From contig JAKSZU010000026.1 in the NCBI GenBank assembly GCA_026018925.1, positions 20,192,759 to 20,256,758 on the forward strand: a stretch of DNA of 64,000 bases, written 5' to 3'. The position numbers were made by a program, and so were the translations under genes. The notes below the pieces were generated by a model that worked only from the letters and a program-made list of their open reading frames with translations, had not been told where the DNA came from and searched no databases. This DNA comes from Tupaia tana. Lineage: Eukaryota > Chordata > Mammalia > Scandentia > Tupaiidae. Shown one piece after another: positions 36,601-45,600 of this stretch (the stretch's first letter is position 1; every line of letters starts with the position of its first letter).

Positions 36601-39600
36601 GGCCACGCCAAAATCCCTTCTCCTCCATTCTCCTCTCAGGATCTTGGGCACACACGCACACGAACCTGGAGTGAGTTTAAGCCGCCAGGTCTGTGACTCG
36701 AGCCACCGTCGACTACATGGGAGTCCAGCGACATAGCCATTACGCCAACTGCTGGTCCTGTAAATAGTTCTTTAAAAAAAGAGAGAGAGAAAGCGAGCCG
36801 GAGGGGAATCTAGAACGGTCTGAGTGGACCAATCTCTGTGCTGTCATCATTTTTTCTGGTGCAAACCAACATGACAAAAGCAGTCAAAGGCTTTGGAAAC
36901 TAGAAAGCACCCCACGGAGGCTCAGGGACCTCCTACCATGACCATTAGTGATGACGCAGCGACGATAACGGGACAGCCCCTCCTCTTACCTTCGTGTTTC
37001 TGGAACTCCTCCTCAGAGAAGCTGGTGTCCTTGTGAGAGAGGTTGGTCATGAGCTGCTTGTTCTCCTCCTGCAGCTGGGCGATCTGCGACAGGAGGTCCT
37101 GCGCCTCCCCACGCCACACGTCCTCCACCAGCTCCAGCTCCTGCCAGGGTGGGGGACGGCACAGGGTCACAGCCCGCCCAGGGCAGCGCCAACCCCACCC
37201 TGCCCCTCGGGAGCAGCTCAGGCTGCCAGGGCTTGGGGCCATCTGCTTCCTTGGGAGAGACGGGCGAGGTCCCTGCCAGCCCACACAGCACCTTTGCAAG
37301 AAACAGAAGACACCCGGCCAGCAGGTGGCGTGGTGGTTAGGGCGCTGGACTCCCACATGGCTGCTCCACGGTCTGCAGTCCCAGACCTGGTGGCTTGCTT
37401 TCTCACTTTCCCTTAGTCTGTCTTTCTCTAGTCAAATTAAATAAGAATAATAAGTAAAACTAAAATAATAATTAAAAAATGAGAAAGAAAGGAAGGAAGG
37501 GAAAGAGGAAGAAAGAGGGAAAGAAAGAGGAAAGGAAAGGAAAGGAAAGGAAGGGAGAGAAAGGAAAGGAGGAAGGAAGGAAGGAAGGAAGGAAGGAAGG
37601 AAGGAAGGAAGGAAGGAAGGAAGGAAAATACACTCTATTTTGGGCAAATGTTTGCCTTATACCATCAGGGACAGCCCGGTTAGAAATGCCCCAAGCACAC
37701 CCTCGAGGCCGGCACTGCCCCTCCCCCTTTGAGCCCTCCAAAGAGAGGAGTAGATGAACCCCTGCCTACAGGGGTCCTAAAGCTCCACCCACCTCTGAGG
37801 GGTCATGTCCCCCAGTCTTTGGACAGTCAGGACAAACCCCTCTCTAAAGAAGAAAGGCTGTGAAGACCCTGGGGCCACCCATGCAGGCAAGGCAGCCTTG
37901 CATATCTGAAGAGGCCTCTCTCCAGGGGGCTCAAGCAACTATCTGAAACATTCTGAGCCTCAGTTCCCCCTCAGCTGGGGAACCAAAACACAAAGGCTCG
38001 CAGGGACAGGAGGATTAATACAATCAGTTTATGGGGACCAGCAAAGGACAGAATGGTTATGTCACTGGACTTGCACATAGTCAACTGCAGTTTGAGTCTT
38101 AGACCTGGCGGCTTAAAACTCACACCAGGTGTCTGAGCATGTGCCCAAGATCCTGAGAGAAGAACGGAGGAGAAGGGGTTGTAGTGTGGCCATCCCCCCT
38201 GGGGGTGATTTCTCGCTTTCAGTCTCTCTGATGAGCACATGTGCCCTATAGCAAAAACCTCTCTCACACACAAAGAAAGGATCAGTTTACTAAAATTACT
38301 TTTGCAGGTGGCTGTAATCAAAGAAACAGATAGTAAGTGTTGACAGGGAGGTGAAGAAACTAGGACTCTCGTGCATTGCTGGCGCGGGATGGAAACTGGG
38401 GCAGCCATACCGGAAAACAATCTGGAAGTTTCTCAGAAACTTAAACGCAGTCATCATCGGGACTGGCCCTTCTACTCCGAGCATCTGCCCGAGAGAAATG
38501 AAAACATGTCCACAAAAATACTTGGGCGTACATGTTCATGGCAGCATTGTCACCGCAGAAGGCACACACACCCGAGCGTCCATCATGGGTAAACAGCAAA
38601 CACAATGTGGCCTGTCCACACGCGGAACGTTTTCAGCCGCTAAAACGAATGAAGCGCTGCCGTGTGCTACAGCGTGGACGAACCGTGAAAGCATGGGGCT
38701 AAGAAGACGGACAAAAGGGCAGGCGTAGAAGACCCCGCTTACACAGAGCGTCCAGAGATAAACCCAGAGTGGCTGTCCAGGGCCGGAGCCGCATGGCGAT
38801 AACGAACGAAAGTGGTAGGGTACGGGCTTCCCGCTGGCAGGTAATGACGATGTTCTAGGACTGACTGCCGATGGCTGCCAGCTCTGAACAGGCCACAGAA
38901 CACTGAAGTGTGTACTTTAAGTGGGTGGACTGGGGGCCGGCAGGTGGCATGGTTGCTAAAGGCGCTGGACTCCCACATAGCAACCTTGGTTCAAGTCCCG
39001 GACCTGGTGGCTTCTTTCTCACTTTCTCTCTCTCTCTCTTTCTGTCTGTCTCTGGTGAAATTGGAAAATAATAATAAAGTTAAATGAAATAATTATAAAA
39101 AAAACAAATGGGTGGGCTGTACCTCCGCTATCCTCCACAAAGCTATTACAACTGGCATTTTCACTAGTGCACAAAGCAGAGGTGTGAACCAGTTGGTGGC
39201 TCAGTGCTTAAAGAGACTAGATCCCACACGGCTGAACATGTGGTTCGAGCCAGGTGTGTGCACGTGGGACCAAAACCCCGCCAGGGCGGAGAAGCGGAGG
39301 AGGGCCTGCAGTGTCCGCACCCCAGGGAGGGGGCTTTCTTGCCTCCCTCCCTCTCTCCTTCTTGCTCTTTCTCCTGGGAGCGCACATGCCCTGAAACAAA
39401 CGGGATGAAAACCGCGGTTTAGGGCGTGGATACTGACGCTCACCAGCCAAAGCTGCATCCGTTTCTAACACTGTCTGTCCTTGGGCCCCTCAGTTCACTT
39501 CCAGGTGCCAGAAAGGGGGCCCACGGCGTGGGAGCCCCCCGAGGGAGGCTGGAGGACTAAACCGTCCCTGTCTGGGGAGAGCCTGGACAAGCGCCCAGCA

Positions 39601-42600
39601 CCCAGAAGTGCTAACACCCGCAGGGCCCTGCTGCTCCTGCACCGCATCTCTGCCAGGTGGCCTCTGTTCATCTTCCGACCAGGTTCTCACCGCCCACCTC
39701 TCGGTCAGGAAGCAGGCTGCACGGCGATGTGAGAAGCAACCAAGTGTTAGTGCGCTGGTTCAAGGTCACCCAGGGACATGAAGGGCAGGTCGGGGGGCAG
39801 AGGTGCCGGCAGAATGAGGCAGTGGGCCTGCGGCTCCCGCACCTGGAGACAGTCTTCCAGCCCCGGCCTCTCTGCTCCCACCTGGCCCAGGCTGGGACAC
39901 AGAGGGCTCAGAGAATGTCGGTCAGGTCTAAGGGGCCAGGGCAGGCAGGACCCCAGGGCGTCCACATCCTAGTCCCTGGAATTTAAGAACGCATCACCGT
40001 AGGTGGAGAAATGTGATTAACTTGCAGGTGTGGTTAAGTTACGGGTCTCGAGCCGGGGAGATGACCCTGGGCTGTCCATGGGGACCTCTGCAATCACGCG
40101 AGTCACCACGAGAGTCGGTGAGAGACGAGGTGTCAGGGCTCACAGAAGCAGGGGTCCGAGGTGGCGGAGATGCAAAGACGCCACCCGGCTGGCTTCGAGG
40201 CTAGGGGACAGGTGCACACCAAGGAGAGCAGACGGCGTCCAGAAGTTGGGCAAAGCAGGAAACAGAGTCTCCTCCAGAGGTCCCGGAGGGAGCAGAGCCT
40301 TCCTGACCCCTGGGTTGTTTGATTTTTTTCAATTAAATAAACAATTCTTTTTTTTTTCAAGAATTGTTTATTTAATTTATTCATTCATTTATTTTATTTG
40401 ACCAGAGAGAAACACAGAGAGAGAAAGTCAAAAATCAAGCCACCAGGTCCACGACTCGATCCACAGTCGGCCGTGGGAGTGTCCAGCATCCTTAGCACCA
40501 CGCCACCTGCTGGCCCCCTGACCCCGGGGTTTTAAGCCAGTGCCGTCCATTGCTGACTTCCGACCTCCGGAACTGTGCCCACTTTTCTTTTTTTAAGGTC
40601 TTTGTCTTAAGGCACATGAGCTTGCCGGAGAGAGAGACAATGTGAAGGAAAATGAGAAGCCACTCCCCAGCGGTGGCCACACCAGTGCTTTCTCCTCCAT
40701 TCTCCTCCTGGGTTTTAGGCAAACACACACATGCCTGGTGCGATGCTCAAGCCAGTGGATCTGGGACTCCAACCATGGTCGGCCATGTGGGAATCCAGCG
40801 CCTTAACCACCACGCCACCTGCCGGCCCATATCCACGTTATTGTTATTATTATTATTTAGAGATATTTGTGCTTGCTGGAGAAATAGAGAGACAGAGAGA
40901 CAGAAAGCAAGAAATCACCCCCCAGGAGGAATGGCCATGCCACAGTCCCTCCTCCTCCATTCTCCTCTTGGGTTCTTGGGCACGCACGCACATGTGCCTG
41001 GCATGAATCTCAAGCCACCAGCTCCAGAACTTGAACCGTGGTTGGCCTTGTGGGAGTCCAGCGAGGTAGCCATTATGGCATCTGCTGGTCCCTCCGCATT
41101 ATTTCTTGTTGTTAAATATTTTTTCTTTATTCATGATAGAGTGCACGTGTACACACAAGAATGAGAGACAGAGAAACACCCTCCACAGACTCCGGTCCCG
41201 CAGCAAACCCTTCCTCCAGCCCTTCGAATCTTGGGCCCTCACATGCACGCCTAACAAGTCTCAGGCTGAGATTCGAACCACAGTGGCCATGTGGGACTGG
41301 GCTTCTCCTGAACAACGTCCTACAACTGTGCCATGGAGTCAGCCCTAACCTGCTGAGAACATCCATAGGTATCCGTAAAAAATACTGTATTACATTGTAT
41401 CCATATACGAAGGGACTTCGATACTTTGGTGGGAAAACGGAATTCAAGTGCAAGCCTATCGTGGTGTAAAAAAGTTTTGAAATCCATGCAACAGTTTTTT
41501 CCTAGTAATATTGCCTATAATACTTTATCATTCAGTATCCTTCATAAACATGTGCTATTTTTTTAATCTTTTTTAAGAATTATTTTATTTGGGACCAGCA
41601 GTTAGCGTAATGGCTATGTCGCTGAACTCCCACGTAGTCGACCACGGTTCGAGTCCCGGACCCGGTGGCTTAAACTCATGCCGGGCGCGTGTGCGTGCGT
41701 GCCCAAGATCCCGAGAGAAGAATGGAGGAGAAGGGATTGCGGCGTGGCCATACCCCCTGGGGGGCGATTTCCTGCTTTCTGTCTCTCTGTCTCTGTCTGC
41801 CTGGCGAGCACACGTGCCCTATAGCAAAAACCTCTCCAAAAAAAAGAAAAAAAAAGGAATTATTTTATTTAACTTTATTTATTATTATTATCACTATTAT
41901 TTTCCAGTTTGATCAGAGAGAGACAGAGAAAGAGAGAGGAAGTGAGAAAGCAAGCCACCAGGTCCGAGACTTGAACCGTGGTCGGCCATGTGGGAGTCCA
42001 GCGCCTTTAACCACCATGCCACTTGCCGGCCCAACGTCTGCTATTTTGAGCCAGTAAGTTTGGGCGATTTCTTATAGAAGCCATTGAATAAGGCCTCGAC
42101 TCTCGGGTCTTTCCCCTTCTCTCTTGAATAAAGTCAGCGCTTGCACGGCTGCTTCTCGCCTCTGAGCTGACGACTGACGACTGACGACGGGGAATTCAGT
42201 ACAACCTCCATCCCAGCTCGGTAGGTTCTCCAGGAGTCAGCCCGCCGCTCACCTCCTTTGCCTCCTCTCAGCGCTGACAGCCTTCAGCCCCCAGTTTCCA
42301 AGGCCCAGACCTCGCTGTCCTCACCCCCCAGCCTCTTCCTCACTCACTCTGCCCCAGCCACTGCGGTCTAACCTCTGCACTAGCCGTCTCTTCTCTCTAA
42401 AACGCTTCTTACCCAGATAGCTCTGTAGCTGGTTCCTACACTTCATTCAGATCTTGGCTCAGACACGTCACCTCCTCAGGGAAGCCTTCCTGACTACCCA
42501 TCTACTAGACCCCTCACCAGCCAGTCTCTTTTCCCTGTTTTATTTTATTCATGGCAGTTATCACAAGCTGATTTTTTTTTTAAAGAGATTTTTGCTGTAG

Positions 42601-45600
42601 GTTGAATGCGCTCACTGGAGAGACAGAGATAGAAAGTGAAAAATCACCTTCCAAGGGGGATGGCCATGCTGCAATCCCTTCTCTTCCATTCTCCTCCTGG
42701 GATTTTGGGCACACACACACACGCACTTGGCATGAGTTTCAAGCCACCGGGTCTGGGATTTGAAGTGCAGTCGACTACATGAGAGTCCAGCGACATAACC
42801 ATTACACCATCTGCTGATCCTGACAAGCTGATTCTTTTAAAAATCCACCTCTTCATGGAGCCAGCAGATGGTGTTACGGATGGATCCCACACAGCCAACT
42901 GCATGGTTAGAATCCTGGACCCGGCAGCTTGAAAATCACACTGGGTGCATGTGCACGCCCCAAATCCCGAGAGGAGAATGGAGGATAAAGGACTGTGGTG
43001 TAGACATCACCACTGGGAGGGTGACTTCTCACTTTCCCTCTCTCCCTGTCTCTCTGGTGGGTGCATGCTCCTTCTGGCAGAATTAAAAAAAAAAAAAACT
43101 TTTCCTCACATTAAACCGCACCGCCCTGCAGTGCAGCTGCATAGCTGGTCTGAGGCGAGACGGGCAGGAAGGGTCAGATGCACAGAGACGTGGACCTGGG
43201 TCGCGCATGGCTGGGTGGAGTCTGGAGACACCGTGGGGGCAGGGCGAAACATCTCAGTGACGGCTGCTGGCATCAACCACAGTTCATGAAATTGAAGTGT
43301 TTTGGATTTACTGGGTTTTAGGAGACATATTAACTAACCTCACCTGCCTCTTCTTAACACCACCAGCCACACTGTTTCCTTTCTTTTTACTTTTGCCAGA
43401 AGACACATGTGCTCGCTGAAACAGAGAGAAAGAGAGGGAGAGGGAAAGCAAGCACTTCCCATAGGGGCTGGTCATACAGCAATCCCTTTTCCCCTTCTCC
43501 TTTCGGGAATCTGGGCACACGTGCTCATGTGCCCAGCATGGTTTTCAAGCCACTGGTTCTGGGATTTGAACGCATGGTTGGCATGTGGGATCCAGCTGCC
43601 TAACTTCCACACCACCAGCTGGCCCACCATGTACTTCGATGGTGTTATGTTTGGATGATGGTTTGTCCCCCAAAGTTTTATGTTTGGGAATTTGGCGTTG
43701 GGAGGTGGTGAGGCTTAGTGGGAGGTGAGGGGAACATGGTGACGGCAGCGTGGAGGTGACACTCTCGAGAATAAACTAATGACGTCCCGTGAGATGAATG
43801 AGTCCTAGCTGCTCTAAGAGCAAGCTGCTCGTGTTGCCATCGGCCATGCTGTAGGTCTACTCCTCTGGACTTTCCACACTAAGCAAGGGACGGCGCGGCA
43901 GGGCAAGGCCCCCGCTGAGGCTGCCATCCGCCGTGGCCACTGCAGTCTCCCCGGTGCTGGACAGCACCTGGCACACAGTAGGTGCTCAGGAGATAGCTCT
44001 GTTGAGTGGAGACGCAAGCGACGTGCGTTTATGTTACGTGGCTCGTGTCTCCAGCCGCTGCTCGCCAGTCTGCCCGTGTCCCGTCTTCCCTGTCACTCTC
44101 CTGCTGCCTGACCTGAGCACAGAGCTTTGCTTTGCTCGGCACTGCCCGTGTCACGCCACCGCCCATGTCAGCACTTTGCAGGCTGTGCATGTCCCATCGG
44201 CGGGGCTGCAGACTGAGCAGGGAGACGGAAACGGTAAGTGTGCGGCCCGGGTCTGAGTGGTGGGCAGGGCTGCTGCAGCTCAGTGGAGGAGGAGCAGGCG
44301 GAGGGCACACAGGAGCCATGTTCCTGGAAAGAGTGACAGAGAGAGAGGGAAGAAAGGAAGGGAAGAAAGGGAGGAAGGACAAGCAGACTGGACTAAGGGC
44401 ATGCTAAGATTTCTGTAGAGGGCCAGCTGGCAGCATGGTGGATAAGGTGGCTGGATCCCATATGGCTGACTGTGGCGGTTCGAATCCTGGACCCAGCAGC
44501 TTGACACACTAGGTGTGTGTGTCCCAAATCCGTAGAGAATGGAGGACAAGGGACTGCAGTGTGGCCATCCTCCCTAGGGGTGCTTTCTCATTCTCTCTCT
44601 CTCTCTGTCTCTCTGACAAGTGCACCTACTCTATAGCAAAAATAAATAAATAAATAAAAAATTCTGTGGAAACGTTACCGCACAGAGACTTAAAGGCTTC
44701 AGGAAAAAGAAACCTAGAGAAGCCCTCTAGACCCCAAGACCATGAAGCGGAGGGGCCTGGGGCTGGCCTGGGAAGGGTTCTGTCCTCCACCTGCTGAGAG
44801 GTCACCCTCACTGCTGACCAACAAGCCCTGGGACAGGGGGGCACGTGGGTGTTTACTTCCTGGCTGATGCGGTTCCAGGAGCAACAGGTGCAGCTGGCTG
44901 GGAACTTCATCTGATTTCAGGCCTCATGGCCTCCCGTGGCTCCCAAAGGTGTCTCCCTGCCCAGCCACCGCAGAAAGAGCCAGGTCTGGGGACTTGGTGC
45001 CAGCGCTCAGTGCGACCTGGGCTAGGCCCTCCGCCCTGTTAACAGCAGGCAGCCTCACGGGAGGATTTCTAAAGCAGCAGCCGCAGTAGGAGTGGAGGTA
45101 TCTGCGGCGGGGTTCCCCCGTATTGGTGTGGGAGCACCTCAGGGAGTCCTCTCCAGGCCGAAAACTAAGAGCCAGACCTGTGGCCCAGACTGTGTGGGAG
45201 CCACGTGGCCAGCCGTGGGTTCAGATCCCTGGGCCGGCCTGAAAACAGGCTGGTGCGCTTGTGGGCTCTCACATCCTACAGAGCTGGAGGGTTGGGTAGG
45301 GGAAATCATGGCAGGGCGAGACCCTGTGGATGGAGGGAGCCCCCCACCTCACGTGCACATGCAGTCTCCTGCGACTAAAATAACTAACAAACAGCAGTTC
45401 ATGTCTATAAAGTCCTTGCTACGGGCAGGCTCTGTCCTGAGCTTTTTTTTTTATTTTATTTTAAACTTCACTTATTTCTTTTCTTTCTTTCTTTTTCTTT
45501 TTTTTTTTTTTTTAACAATACGATATGTGCACTGGGCAGAGAGGCAGAGAGTGGGGCGGGGAGAGAAAGCACCCCAGGGTTACGGCTATACGGCAATCCC

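Noticed and set aside
43636-43860. Active endogenous retrovirus
   Set aside because: Only a degraded MaLR-like LTR; no gag, pol or env frames nearby.
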